Shown in pieces: positions 51,685 to 60,712 of a stretch of DNA of 64,000 nucleotides (the stretch's first letter is position 1; every line of letters starts with the position of its first letter). The DNA lies in contig NC_014121.1 in the NCBI RefSeq assembly GCF_000025565.1, positions 1,240,001 through 1,304,000 of the forward strand, read 5' to 3'. Origin of the DNA: Enterobacter cloacae subsp. cloacae ATCC 13047 (GTDB taxonomy: Bacteria; Pseudomonadota; Gammaproteobacteria; Enterobacterales; Enterobacteriaceae). The position numbers and the translations under genes are program-made. The notes under the pieces were generated by a model. It saw nothing but the letters and a program-made list of their open reading frames with translations, did no database searches and was not told the origin of the DNA.

Positions 51685-54183
51685 TTACGCTTTCGGTTTA
51701 AAGCGCAGCAGACGGTTGGCGTTGCTCACCACGGTAATGGAGGAGAGCGCCATCGCTGCACCTGCGACCACCGGGTTAAGCAGCGTACCGGTCAGGGGCC
51801 ACAGAATGCCGGCAGCAATCGGGATACCGAGCGAGTTATAGATAAACGCACCCAGCAGGTTCTGCTTCATGTTGCGCAACGTGGCTTTCGAAATCGCCAG
51901 CGCATCGGCAACACCCATCAGGCTGTGTCGCATCAGAGTGATAGCTGCCGTCTCAATGGCAACGTCGCTCCCGCTTCCCATGGCAATCCCCACCTCTGCC
52001 TGTGCCAGCGCCGGCGCATCGTTAATACCGTCGCCAACCATCGCGACCTGGCGCCCCTGTTGTTGCAGCGTTTTAATGGCGTCCGCTTTGCCGTCCGGCA
52101 GGACACCGGCAATGACTTCATCGATCCCCGCCTCTCTGGCGATGGCGTTGGCCGTGGTTGGGTTATCCCCGGTTAACATCACCAGGCGGTAGCCCGCGCG
52201 GTGCAGTCGTTGTAAGGCATCCACACTGTCCTGACGTAACGGATCGCGCACGGCCAGCAGGGCCGCAATATGACCGTCCACCGCAAGCAGGACAGGGGTT
52301 GCGCCCTGTGATGCCTGGGCATTCAGTTCACTTTCCAGCGCTGAAGTTGCTATGCCGTTTTCATTCATCAGGGCCTGGTTACCCAGCAGCAGTGTGTGCC
52401 CTTCGGCCTCACCGCTGACGCCTAATCCGCGCAGGGTGCGGAAGTTGTTCACCTGCGGCAGGCTGGCCTCACCGGCTTTCTCAATGATGGCTCGCGCCAG
52501 CGGGTGGCTGGAGCCTTGTTCCAGGGCCGCGGCGAGACGCAGCGCGTCAGCCTCCGCGAAGCCTGAGGTATGCACGGATACAACCTGCGGTTTACCTTCG
52601 GTCAGGGTACCGGTTTTATCAAAGACCAGCGTGTCGAGAGTGCTGGCGCGTTGCAGGGCGTCGGCATCACGCACCAGCACGCCAAACTCGGCGGCGCGTC
52701 CCACGCCGGAGATAATCGACATCGGCGTCGCAAGGCCGAGCGCGCAAGGACAGGCGATAATCAGTACCGTGGTGGCGATCACCAGGGTATAGACAATTTG
52801 CGGCGCCGGGCCGAAGAAATACCAGATAGCCGCGCTCAGCAGCGCAATGCCCACCACCACCGGCACAAAAATGGCGGAGATTTTATCGGCCAGCTGACCT
52901 ATTTCAGGCTTACTGCTCTGTGCCTGGCGCACCATGCGGATAATACGGGACAGCGTGGTGTGGCTTCCCACTGCACTGGCGGTGAACAGCACGCTGCCGT
53001 CCTGCACCACCGTACCGGCATGCACGCCATCACCCTGTGATTTCTGCTGCGGAATGGGTTCCCCGGTGAGCATCGCTTCGTCAAACCAGGCTTCGCCCTG
53101 CGTAATGTCTCCGTCCACGGGAACGCGGTCACCGGTGGTCAGACGCAGCGTCATACCGGGCTGAACCTCGGCCAGAGGAACGCTTTTTTCTCCGTCGTCA
53201 GTGACCACGCGGGCGGTCGGGGGGGTTAAATCCAGCAGCCGCTCCAGCGCCTTTGAGGAGCGCTGACGGGCACGGGCTTCCAGCATATGGCCCAGGTTAA
53301 TCAGGCCGATGATCATCGCGCTCGCTTCATAATAGAGATGGCGGGCTTCCATCGGGAACCACTGTGGCCAGACGTTCACGCTCATGGAGTAGAGCCATGC
53401 CGCACCCGTGCCGAGTGCCACCAGCGTATCCATGGTTGCGGTGCGGTTTTTCAGGCTCTTCCAGGCGCTGGAGTAGAAATGTCCGCCTGCAAATACCATT
53501 ACACCAAGCGTAATGATACCAATGACCAGCCACAGCGTGCGGTTGTCGTCGGTGACCATCATGTTGTCACCGATCATGCCCCACACCATCACCGGGATCC
53601 CGACCAGCAGCGCAACAATGGCCTGCCAGCGGAAGCGTTTCATGGTGGCGATGGCCGTTTCCTGCTGACGTTCACGGCGTTTGGCATCATCTTCGATGGC
53701 CTCTGCGCCATAGCCCGCTTTTTCAACGGCCTGCACTAATTCTGCGGCGGAGGCACTGCCCATGACCAGCGCAGTACGCTCCGCAAGATTGACCCGTGCC
53801 TGCGCGACTCCGGGTACCGCCTGCAAGGCATTTTGCACCCGGGAGACGCAGCTGGCGCAGCTCATGCCGTTGATCAGCAGCTGTTGGCTGTCATCGATAT
53901 CATCAGCTGCCGGAAGCTCAGGAGTGGCCGCTGTCAGTGCTTCCGACGGGGATGATGACTCTGCCAGCGGTTTAGCCTTTGGGTGGCTCAGCTCCGCCCC
54001 ATAACCTGCCTGTTTGATGGTATCAATCAGCGCTTGCGCACTGGCGCTGCCGGTGACGGCGGCGTGATCGATAGTGACGTCAGCGCTTTCGACATCAGGA
54101 CGCTGTTCCAGACTTTCTTTTACGCGTTTGACACAGTGGCCGCAGGAGAGGCCGTCCAGTGTCAGGTCAATTGTGTGAGACAT
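51685..54183 (-). CDS. copA: copper-exporting P1B-type ATPase CopA
   Basis: An 832-residue P1B-ATPase. Two N-terminal heavy-metal domains (LSCGHC about residue 12; MSCASC about 110), the transmembrane metal site CPC in [12 protein letters not shown], phosphorylation site DKTGTLTEG and GDGIND. It pumps Cu(I) to the periplasm. The start [11 protein letters not shown] at 54183 matches E. coli; a long upstream open frame would include the CueR promoter. Transcribed from a CueR-controlled promoter. E. coli CopA has 834 residues; a frameshift that gives a short copper chaperone in E. coli was not checked in detail here. Confidence 0.97.
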   Translation of the reverse strand: MSHTIDLTLDGLSCGHCVKRVKESLEQRPDVESADVTIDHAAVTGSASAQALIDTIKQAGYGAELSHPKAKPLAESSSPSEALTAATPELPAADDIDDSQQLLINGMSCASCVSRVQNALQAVPGVAQARVNLAERTALVMGSASAAELVQAVEKAGYGAEAIEDDAKRRERQQETAIATMKRFRWQAIVALLVGIPVMVWGMIGDNMMVTDDNRTLWLVIGIITLGVMVFAGGHFYSSAWKSLKNRTATMDTLVALGTGAAWLYSMSVNVWPQWFPMEARHLYYEASAMIIGLINLGHMLEARARQRSSKALERLLDLTPPTARVVTDDGEKSVPLAEVQPGMTLRLTTGDRVPVDGDITQGEAWFDEAMLTGEPIPQQKSQGDGVHAGTVVQDGSVLFTASAVGSHTTLSRIIRMVRQAQSSKPEIGQLADKISAIFVPVVVGIALLSAAIWYFFGPAPQIVYTLVIATTVLIIACPCALGLATPMSIISGVGRAAEFGVLVRDADALQRASTLDTLVFDKTGTLTEGKPQVVSVHTSGFAEADALRLAAALEQGSSHPLARAIIEKAGEASLPQVNNFRTLRGLGVSGEAEGHTLLLGNQALMNENGIATSALESELNAQASQGATPVLLAVDGHIAALLAVRDPLRQDSVDALQRLHRAGYRLVMLTGDNPTTANAIAREAGIDEVIAGVLPDGKADAIKTLQQQGRQVAMVGDGINDAPALAQAEVGIAMGSGSDVAIETAAITLMRHSLMGVADALAISKATLRNMKQNLLGAFIYNSLGIPIAAGILWPLTGTLLNPVVAGAAMALSSITVVSNANRLLRFKPKA

Positions 54184-54251
54184 AACAAAACTCCCGTATA
54201 ATGAACTGGTCAGTTGTTGACCGGAGTAACGCTTTTCGCTAACTGTTATGA

Positions 54252-54282
54252 AGGTTAAACCTTCCATCAAGGGGAAGGTCAA
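54252..54282 (-). promoter_or_regulatory. CueR-dependent copA promoter
   Basis: On the minus strand, -35 TTGACC and -10 TAACCT with a 19-base spacer, as in other MerR-type promoters. The dyad ACCTTCC-N7-GGAAGGT (54259-54279) fills the spacer and is the CueR box. Confidence 0.93.
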
Positions 54283-54291
54283 GGGGGAAAT

Positions 54292-54702
54292 GTGAATATC
54301 AGCGATGTTGCGAAAAAAACCGGATTGACCAGCAAAGCAATCCGCTTTTATGAAGAGAAGGGGCTGGTGACGCCGCCGCTGCGCAGCGAAAACGGCTACC
54401 GTAGCTACACGCAACTGCATCTGGACGAGCTGACCTTACTGCGTCAGGCGCGTCAGGTGGGTTTTAACCTTGAAGAGTGCGGTGAGCTGGTGAATCTGTT
54501 CAACGATCCAAAACGCCACAGCGCAGATGTAAAAAAACGGACGCTGGAAAAAGTGGCGGAGATTGAACGGCACATTACGGAACTGGAAGCGATGCGCAAG
54601 CAGCTGCTGGCGCTGGCGGAATCCTGTCCGGGAGATGACAGCGCTGACTGCCCGATTATCGATAATCTTGCCGGCTGCTGTCATCGTAAGGCGCAGGCTT
54701 AG
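54292..54702 (+). CDS. cueR: copper-responsive MerR-family activator CueR
   Basis: A 136-residue MerR-type regulator with the copper-binding loop ACPGDD-type segment [11 protein letters not shown] (Cys112 and Cys120 as in E. coli numbering) and the winged helix [21 protein letters not shown] (shown in part). It starts with GTG at 54292 (MNISDVAKK), preceded by AAGGGGGAAA. It ends with CCHRKAQA and overlaps the end of ybbJ by four bases. It activates copA on Cu(I) binding. Confidence 0.96.
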   Translation: MNISDVAKKTGLTSKAIRFYEEKGLVTPPLRSENGYRSYTQLHLDELTLLRQARQVGFNLEECGELVNLFNDPKRHSADVKKRTLEKVAEIERHITELEAMRKQLLALAESCPGDDSADCPIIDNLAGCCHRKAQA

Positions 54703-55151
54703 CAGGCTTTCACCCGAAGCGTAATCCCTTCCACCGCGATGACCTCAACCCGCGTCCCGGCGCTGAGGTCATCGTCGGCCACCACCGGCCAGGAGCTATC
54801 GCCCACGCGCATATGTCCGCGGCCGTTCACCAGCGCGGTCTCAAGCGTAAAGCGCTGGCCGACGATCTGCTGTCCACGCTGATTGAGATGGGTATCCAGC
54901 GGTTCTTGCTCGTTAACCTGACGGTTCAGCCAGCGCCACCACAGCCAGGCGGCCACCAGCGTCAGCACGGCAAACAGCGCGCCCTGCCACGCCCAGTCCA
55001 GGGGGAGCAGCCAGACCAGCAGCCCGGTAATCACCGCGGCCACACCGCTCCAGAGCAGATAACCGTTGCCACCAAGCATCTCTGCGGCCAGCAGTAAGCC
55101 ACCCAGGCTTAGCCAGAAAGCATGAGGATGTGCGACGATCAGCTCAATCAT
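54699..55151 (-). CDS. ybbJ: NfeD-like membrane protein YbbJ
   Basis: A 150-residue NfeD-family protein. Three N-terminal transmembrane segments (about residues 8-75) and a C-terminal OB-fold domain ([20 protein letters not shown]). NfeD-type partners bind SPFH proteins. Its ATG overlaps the qmcA stop by four bases, so the two are coupled. E. coli has the same pair. Confidence 0.92.
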   Translation of the reverse strand: MIELIVAHPHAFWLSLGGLLLAAEMLGGNGYLLWSGVAAVITGLLVWLLPLDWAWQGALFAVLTLVAAWLWWRWLNRQVNEQEPLDTHLNQRGQQIVGQRFTLETALVNGRGHMRVGDSSWPVVADDDLSAGTRVEVIAVEGITLRVKAC

Positions 55152-56062
55152 TTTTTGCGCTCATTTCCGCTGTCTTTGATAAGTTCAGCAATCCCGGCGA
55201 TGGAGCCCATCAGACTGCTGGCATCCAGCGGCATCATCACCACTTTGCTGTTATTTGCCGAGCCGATCTCTTTCAGCGCATCGGTATATTTTTGCGCGAC
55301 AAAGTAGTTCACGGCCTGGATGTCACCGGCGGCAATGGCCTCGGATACCATCTGGGTTGCGCGGGCTTCCGCTTCGGCAGAACGTTCACGCGCCTCTGCC
55401 TGCAAGAAAGCAGACTGGCGATCCCCTTCCGCTTTCAGAATTTGCGACTGTTTTTCCCCTTCTGCTTTCAGGATCTCCGCCTGACGCACCCCTTCGGCTT
55501 CCAGAATATAGGCGCGCTTGGTTCGTTCTGCCTTCATCTGGGCGTTCATCGAAGCGATAAGCTCCGCAGGTGGGCGAACGTCCCGGATTTCAATGCGGGT
55601 GACTTTAATGCCCCACGGGTTTGTCGCTTCATCAACAATGTGCAGCAGACGGGTGTTGATGCTGTCACGCTGAGAGAGCATTTCGTCCAGCTCCATAGAG
55701 CCGAGTACCGTACGGATGTTGGTCATCGTCAGATTAACAATCGCTAGCTCCAGGTTGCTCACCTCATAGGCGGCTTTGGGCGCATCAATTACCTGAATAA
55801 AACAGACGGCATCGATGGTGACGTTGGCGTTATCCTTCGAAATAACTTCCTGCGAGGGGATATCCAACACTTGTTCCATCATATTGATCTTGCGACCAAT
55901 TCTGTCCATGAAGGGAACAATCAGGCTCAAGCCTGGCTGGAGTGTATTGGTGTAGCGGCCGAAGCGTTCAACGGTCCACTGATATCCCTGCGGGACAATT
56001 TTGACCCCGGCGCCCACAATAACCAGCGCAACGAATATAAGGACAGGAACAACGATAAGCAT
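55148..56062 (-). CDS. qmcA: SPFH/stomatin-family protein QmcA
   Basis: A 304-residue SPFH protein. N-terminal membrane anchor (about 3-22), then the band-7 domain [20 protein letters not shown] and a helical, Glu/Ala-rich C-terminus with repeats QSQILKAEG and QSAFLQAEA. It builds ring-like membrane assemblies in E. coli, and overproduction suppresses ftsH htpX defects. Coupled to ybbJ. Confidence 0.95.
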   Translation of the reverse strand: MLIVVPVLIFVALVIVGAGVKIVPQGYQWTVERFGRYTNTLQPGLSLIVPFMDRIGRKINMMEQVLDIPSQEVISKDNANVTIDAVCFIQVIDAPKAAYEVSNLELAIVNLTMTNIRTVLGSMELDEMLSQRDSINTRLLHIVDEATNPWGIKVTRIEIRDVRPPAELIASMNAQMKAERTKRAYILEAEGVRQAEILKAEGEKQSQILKAEGDRQSAFLQAEARERSAEAEARATQMVSEAIAAGDIQAVNYFVAQKYTDALKEIGSANNSKVVMMPLDASSLMGSIAGIAELIKDSGNERKK

Positions 56063-56224
56063 AAAAACCTCCTGTTTTGCATGCTGTTGATGAGTAAAAA
56101 TGCATGTTTATTGTTCATAAGTATATCGGCTATCGGGCTGAAATTCGCCTCTGAAAATAGGCTGGGAAGGGACAAAGGATTATGCTACAGACGATTTTTA
56201 CCAGAAGCGGTTAACGGAAGCGGA

Positions 56225-56896
56225 ATGAACGATCAAAAAAACATATTACATCTCAGGGATGTCGGATTTCGTGTTGGGGGAAATACGATCCTTCAGCACG
56301 TCGAATTTTGCCTTTCACCGGGCGAGTTTAAATTAATCACCGGGCCGTCAGGCTGCGGCAAAAGCACGTTATTGAAAATTGTGGCTTCACTGCTAAGTCC
56401 TACGGAGGGAACCGTTCTGTTTGAGGGCCACGATATTGCGACCCTCTCCCCGGAACGCTATCGCCAGCAGGTCTCTTATTGTGTACAGACCCCTTCACTG
56501 TTCGGCGAAACGGTCTATGACAACCTGATCTTCCCGTGGCAGATTCGCCAGCAAACGCCGGAGCCGAATAAATTTATCGCTGACCTGGCCCGCTTTGGCC
56601 TGGCACAAGAGACATTGACCAAATCCATTAATGAGCTCTCCGGGGGCGAAAAGCAGCGCGTTTCGCTGATTCGTAACCTGCAGTTTTTACCTAAGGTGCT
56701 GCTGCTGGACGAGATCACCAGCGCGCTGGATGAGGCCAACAAGCGCAACGTGAACGACATCATCCATCGCTACGCCAGTGAACAAAATATTGCCGTGCTG
56801 TGGGTGACGCACGACGCAAATGAAATTGCCCATGCGGATGATGTCATCACGCTGCAGCCGCAGGGTGGGAAATGGCAGGAGGCAAACCATGGGTGA
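56225..56896 (+). CDS. fetA: iron export ABC ATPase FetA
   Basis: A 223-residue ABC ATPase. Walker A GPSGCGKST (about 42), signature LSGGEKQRV (about 140) and Walker B LLLDEITSALDE. FetAB lowers cellular iron and protects against peroxide in E. coli. ATG at 56225 (MNDQKNILH); the frame is open far upstream without support. It overlaps fetB by eight bases. Confidence 0.94.
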   Translation: MNDQKNILHLRDVGFRVGGNTILQHVEFCLSPGEFKLITGPSGCGKSTLLKIVASLLSPTEGTVLFEGHDIATLSPERYRQQVSYCVQTPSLFGETVYDNLIFPWQIRQQTPEPNKFIADLARFGLAQETLTKSINELSGGEKQRVSLIRNLQFLPKVLLLDEITSALDEANKRNVNDIIHRYASEQNIAVLWVTHDANEIAHADDVITLQPQGGKWQEANHG

Positions 56897-57671
56897 GCAT
56901 AATATCACCAACGCATCGCTGGCGTTTTCGATGGTGCTGGTACTGGTGGCGATTTTTGTGAGCTACCGGGAAAAGCTGGGGCTGGAGAAAGATATTCTCT
57001 GGAGCATCTGCCGCGCGGTGATTCAGCTCATCATCGTTGGCTATGTGCTGAAGTACATCTTTAACGTCAACCACGCGGTGCTTACGCTGCTGATGGTGCT
57101 GTTTATCTGCTTCAACGCAGCGTGGAATGCTCAGAAGCGCAGCAAATATATCGATAAGGCGTTTGTCTCGTCATTTATTGCCATTACGACCGGGACCGCG
57201 CTGACGCTGGCGGTGCTGGTGCTATCTGGCTCTATTGAGTTTACGCCGATGCAGGTGATCCCCATCTCCGGGATGATCGCCGGGAACGCCATGGTGGCGG
57301 TAGGGCTGTGCTACAACAACCTTGGCCAGCGCTTCAGCAGTGAGCAACAGAAGCTGCAGGAGAAGTTAAGCCTGGGGGCCACGCCTAAAGTGGCGTCGGC
57401 GCGGCTGATTCGTGAGAGTATCCGCGCGTCGCTGATCCCCACGGTGGATTCGGCGAAAACGGTCGGACTGGTGAGTCTGCCGGGGATGATGTCAGGGCTG
57501 ATCTTCGCTGGCATTGATCCGGTAAAAGCGATCAAATATCAGATCATGGTGACCTTTATGCTGCTCTCCACGGCGAGCCTGTCGACCATCATTGCCTGTT
57601 ATCTGACGTATAGGAAGTTCTACAACGAGCGCCACCAGCTGGTGGTCACACAGCTAAAAAAAGCGGATTAA
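56889..57671 (+). CDS. fetB: iron export ABC permease FetB
   Basis: A 260-residue permease of the UPF0014 family with about seven transmembrane helices. Motifs PISGMIAGNAMVAVGLCYNN and TVGLVSLPGMMSGLIFAG are family-specific. The ATG at 56889 (MGEHNITNAS) overlaps the fetA stop, so the two are translationally coupled. It ends at a REP-type hairpin terminator. Confidence 0.95.
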   Translation: MGEHNITNASLAFSMVLVLVAIFVSYREKLGLEKDILWSICRAVIQLIIVGYVLKYIFNVNHAVLTLLMVLFICFNAAWNAQKRSKYIDKAFVSSFIAITTGTALTLAVLVLSGSIEFTPMQVIPISGMIAGNAMVAVGLCYNNLGQRFSSEQQKLQEKLSLGATPKVASARLIRESIRASLIPTVDSAKTVGLVSLPGMMSGLIFAGIDPVKAIKYQIMVTFMLLSTASLSTIIACYLTYRKFYNERHQLVVTQLKKAD

Positions 57672-57685
57672 GCCTGTTTGTGTAG

Positions 57686-57721
57686 GCCCGGTAAGCGTGA
57701 GCGCCACCGGGCATTTTTTTT
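57686..57721 (+). terminator. fetB terminator with REP-type sequence
   Basis: GCCCGGT pairs with ACCGGGC, with AAGCGTGAGCGCC as loop, followed by eight T's. Preceded by GTAG as in the classic GTAGGCCCGGTAAGCG-type REP unit, a family different from the CCCTCTCCC repeats. Confidence 0.85.
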
Positions 57722-58574
57722 AGTAGAGCAGCGCGTACAGCTGACGACGGTACTTCGACGCCAGCGCATCGCCGGTACCCAGTGCGGCCAGGATCTCCTG
57801 GAACATTTTCCGCGCCTGACCGTCTGCGGCAGCCAGATCGTTTTGCAGGTGGCTGAACAGCAGTTCCAGGGCCTCTTCATTTCGACCCACCTGATGCAGC
57901 TGGAGTGCCAGCTGGCTTGCCAGCGCTGCGTCGGCCGGGTTATCGGCAACCTGCTGCTGGAGTTGCTGGATTTCCGGGGTATCCGCCGCCTGTTTCAGCA
58001 GATCAATTTGCGCCACCAGGCCCTGATAGCGGGTGTCCTGATCCTGCAACGGGATCGTTTTTAGCACGGCTTCAGCATCTTCTGAGCGGTGCAGGGCAAT
58101 CTGTGTTTCAGCCAGCAGCAGGCCAATCTGGCTGTTCTGCTTAGAGAGCTGCCAGGCGTCTTTCAACAGCGGCAGGGCTTCGTCGTATTTACCTTCCTGC
58201 ATCAGCGCCATGGCTTCCTGCGCTTTTAGCTCCTCCTCACGCGGCAGCACTTTATCCAGCAGGGCGCGGATCGCCTCTTCAGGCTGCGGTCCCTGGAAGC
58301 CATCAACAGGCTGTCCATTCTGGAAAAGATAGACCGTGGGGATGGCGCGCAGGCCAAACTGAGAGGCCACCATGGGTTCTGCATCACAGTCCAGTTTGGC
58401 GAGAATGAACTGGCCATTATATTGCGCGGCAAGGCTTTCGAGGACCGGCGTCAGTTGCAGACAGTGTTGGCTGCGTTCAGACCAGAAGTAGAACAGTACC
58501 GGTTTAACCATCGACTGTTCGAGGACCTGTTGCAGGTTTGCTTCAGTAATATTGACGATATTCTGTACGGACAT
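57720..58574 (-). CDS. cnoX: chaperedoxin CnoX (YbbN)
   Basis: A 284-residue thioredoxin-TPR fusion. The thioredoxin-fold part has WSERSQHC in place of the CGPC active site (SxxC), so it does not act as a classical reductase. Four TPR-like repeats make up residues 115-284 (with [12 protein letters not shown]). CnoX holds unfolded proteins and passes them to GroEL, after activation by HOCl. It lies downstream of ybbO and tesA on the same strand. Confidence 0.95.
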   Translation of the reverse strand: MSVQNIVNITEANLQQVLEQSMVKPVLFYFWSERSQHCLQLTPVLESLAAQYNGQFILAKLDCDAEPMVASQFGLRAIPTVYLFQNGQPVDGFQGPQPEEAIRALLDKVLPREEELKAQEAMALMQEGKYDEALPLLKDAWQLSKQNSQIGLLLAETQIALHRSEDAEAVLKTIPLQDQDTRYQGLVAQIDLLKQAADTPEIQQLQQQVADNPADAALASQLALQLHQVGRNEEALELLFSHLQNDLAAADGQARKMFQEILAALGTGDALASKYRRQLYALLY

Positions 58575-58632
58575 GCGGCATTCTCTTTTATCGGTTTGTT
58601 ATTTACATGGGGGTGAGCGTCGTCGCTTCAAC

Positions 58633-59403
58633 TCAACCGTGTAAAATTTTGTCCATCATCCGGCCCGGCAGCAGACGTTTTAACCAGCCTACGGCATGGG
58701 TGACCAGCGTTACCGGATAGCGCATTTTTGGGTTATCGCTCTCAAAAGCATGGCGCACTTTCGCGACAACCGCTTCCGGCCCAAGGGTAAAACGTGCGGC
58801 GATGCCGGGGTTTTCGACCGGTTTGTCCGCCTGCGTCTGGTTGACGTTATCCGTAAAACGGGTGCGGATGGGGCCGGGTTCAATCAGGCTCACCTTAATC
58901 CCGCTGTGACGCAACTCCATGCGCAGGGCGTCCGACCATGCTTCCAGCGCATATTTGCTGGCGGCATACGCGCCGCGGCCGGGGGTAGAAATCAGCCCCA
59001 TGACCGAGGAGGTCATCACGATACGCCCTTCACCGTGAGGCAGCATCGCCGGAAGCAGGCGCATGGTGAGCTGATGCACACCGAAAAAGTTGCTGGAAAA
59101 CTGTTGTTCAAGCTGTTCGCGGGAGATCGTATTCAGCGGGCCATAGAGACCGTAACCGGCATTATTGAACAGACCGTATAGACGGTTGCCGGTAAGGGCG
59201 ATCACCTCATCGGCGGCGCGTTCAACGCTTTCCGGTGAGTCCAGATCCAGCAACACGCTGGTGAACCCCATCCCGTTGAGGCGTTCCACATCGTCAGGTT
59301 TACGGCAGGCCGCCAGCACCTGAAATCCCTGACGCTTTAATTCGAGCGCGCTTTCAAGACCAATTCCGCTGGAACATCCTGTAATTAAGACCGATTTTTG
59401 CAT
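58633..59403 (-). CDS. ybbO: short-chain dehydrogenase/reductase YbbO
   Basis: A 256-residue SDR enzyme. N-terminal cofactor motif TGCSSGIG (about 8-15), NNAG (about 87) and the catalytic YAASK (about 155). In E. coli YbbO is an NADP-dependent aldehyde reductase. Between tesA (28 bases upstream) and cnoX, probably one transcript. Confidence 0.93.
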   Translation of the reverse strand: MQKSVLITGCSSGIGLESALELKRQGFQVLAACRKPDDVERLNGMGFTSVLLDLDSPESVERAADEVIALTGNRLYGLFNNAGYGLYGPLNTISREQLEQQFSSNFFGVHQLTMRLLPAMLPHGEGRIVMTSSVMGLISTPGRGAYAASKYALEAWSDALRMELRHSGIKVSLIEPGPIRTRFTDNVNQTQADKPVENPGIAARFTLGPEAVVAKVRHAFESDNPKMRYPVTLVTHAVGWLKRLLPGRMMDKILHG

Positions 59404-59431
59404 AACTTTACCTGTCAGGATCTCCGCTTAA

Positions 59432-60055
59432 TCAGGAGTCATGGTTAACTAAAGGAGCCAGCCGCGTTGCCATCCAGTCGGCAATAAACGGCTGTGCATC
59501 GCGATTGGGGTGGATCCCGTCATCCTGCATCCAGTTGGGTTTGAGATAGACCTCTTCCATGAAAAATGGCAGCAGCGGAATATCAAACTCGTTGGCAAGC
59601 TTAGGGTAGATCGCGCTAAAGGCTTCATTATACCGACGACCGTAGTTGGCGGGCAGGCGAATTTGCATCAGCAGCGGCTGGGCGTTCGCCGCTTTAATGT
59701 CCTTCAGGATGGTGCGCAGGGTTTGTTCCGTTTGCTGAGGCTGGAAGCCACGCAATCCGTCGTTACCGCCCAGCTCCACCAGCACCCATCGCGGTTGATG
59801 CTGTTTGAGCAAAGCCGGCAGGCGCGACAAGCCCTGTTGCGAGGTATCACCGCTGATGCTGGCGTTGATAACAGACGTTTTGCTCTGCCATTTTTCGTTG
59901 AGCAGAGCCGGCCAGGCCGCACTGGCCGCCATACGATAGCCTGCGCTGAGGCTGTCGCCGAGAACCAGTAACGTGTCCGCTGCCGCCGCGCGGAAAGTCA
60001 TCAGAATCAAAAACAGGAAGGGCAAATGCCAGCGGAAAACATTGTTGAAGTTCAT
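59432..60055 (-). CDS. tesA: multifunctional thioesterase I/protease I/lysophospholipase L1 TesA
   Basis: A 207-residue SGNH hydrolase. Signal peptide about residues 1-25 (FRAAA|ADTLL) for the periplasm. Blocks: GDSLSAGY (Ser nucleophile), SGDTS, GGNDGL and DGIHPN with the catalytic Asp-His. It cleaves acyl-thioesters and lysophospholipids. The start MNFNNVFRW at 60055 lacks the extra Met seen in E. coli. Its 5' end overlaps the divergent ybbA by 30 bases, so both promoters lie within each other's coding region. Confidence 0.95.
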   Translation of the reverse strand: MNFNNVFRWHLPFLFLILMTFRAAAADTLLVLGDSLSAGYRMAASAAWPALLNEKWQSKTSVINASISGDTSQQGLSRLPALLKQHQPRWVLVELGGNDGLRGFQPQQTEQTLRTILKDIKAANAQPLLMQIRLPANYGRRYNEAFSAIYPKLANEFDIPLLPFFMEEVYLKPNWMQDDGIHPNRDAQPFIADWMATRLAPLVNHDS

Positions 60056-60712
60056 CGTCTTAAGAAGTCCGTCGGTCAGGGGGAACACGAGCTTTCCATC
60101 CTTACCGGAGTTGAACTCGTTGTCAAACCTGCCGAAACCATTGCGCTGATTGGCGAATCCGGTTCCGGTAAGTCCACGCTGCTGGCTATTCTGGCCGGAC
60201 TGGACGACGGCAGCAGCGGCGAGGTTAATCTGGTCGGACAGCCGCTGCATCAGCTTGATGAAGAGGCGCGTGCCGCGCTACGTGCCCGTCACATCGGCTT
60301 TGTGTTTCAGTCCTTCATGCTGATCCCCACCCTGAACGCGCTGGAAAATGTTGAATTACCCGCGCTGCTGCGCGGAGAAAGCAGCCGTGAAAGCCGCGAT
60401 CATGCGAAGGCATTGCTGGAACAGCTGGGGCTGGGGAAACGCCTTGACCATCTTCCGGCGCAGCTTTCCGGTGGAGAGCAGCAACGCGTGGCGCTGGCCC
60501 GCGCATTTAATGGTCGCCCGGAGGTGCTGTTTGCCGATGAACCCACCGGGAACCTGGACCGTAAAACCGGAGACAAAATTGCCGATCTGCTGTTCTCGCT
60601 CAACCGGGAACATGGCACCACGCTGATTCTGGTCACGCACGATCCGCAGTTGGCCGCCCGCTGCGATCGCCGCCTGCGGCTGGTCAACGGTGAATTGCAG
60701 GAGGAAGCATGA
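60026..60712 (+). CDS. ybbA: ABC transporter ATPase YbbA
   Basis: A 228-residue MacB/LolD-type ATPase. Walker A GESGSGKST (about 43), signature LSGGEQQRVA (about 148) and Walker B VLFADEPTGNLD. It partners YbbP. The ATG at 60026 is inside the 5' part of tesA on the other strand. Its stop overlaps the ybbP start by four bases. Confidence 0.94.
   Translation: MPAENIVEVHRLKKSVGQGEHELSILTGVELVVKPAETIALIGESGSGKSTLLAILAGLDDGSSGEVNLVGQPLHQLDEEARAALRARHIGFVFQSFMLIPTLNALENVELPALLRGESSRESRDHAKALLEQLGLGKRLDHLPAQLSGGEQQRVALARAFNGRPEVLFADEPTGNLDRKTGDKIADLLFSLNREHGTTLILVTHDPQLAARCDRRLRLVNGELQEEA

Noticed and set aside
51665..51690. CGTAGGCCGGGGAAGCGTATTACG-like REP fragment before the copA stop
   Set aside because: It is short and lacks a matching second arm; not enough to call a repeat unit.
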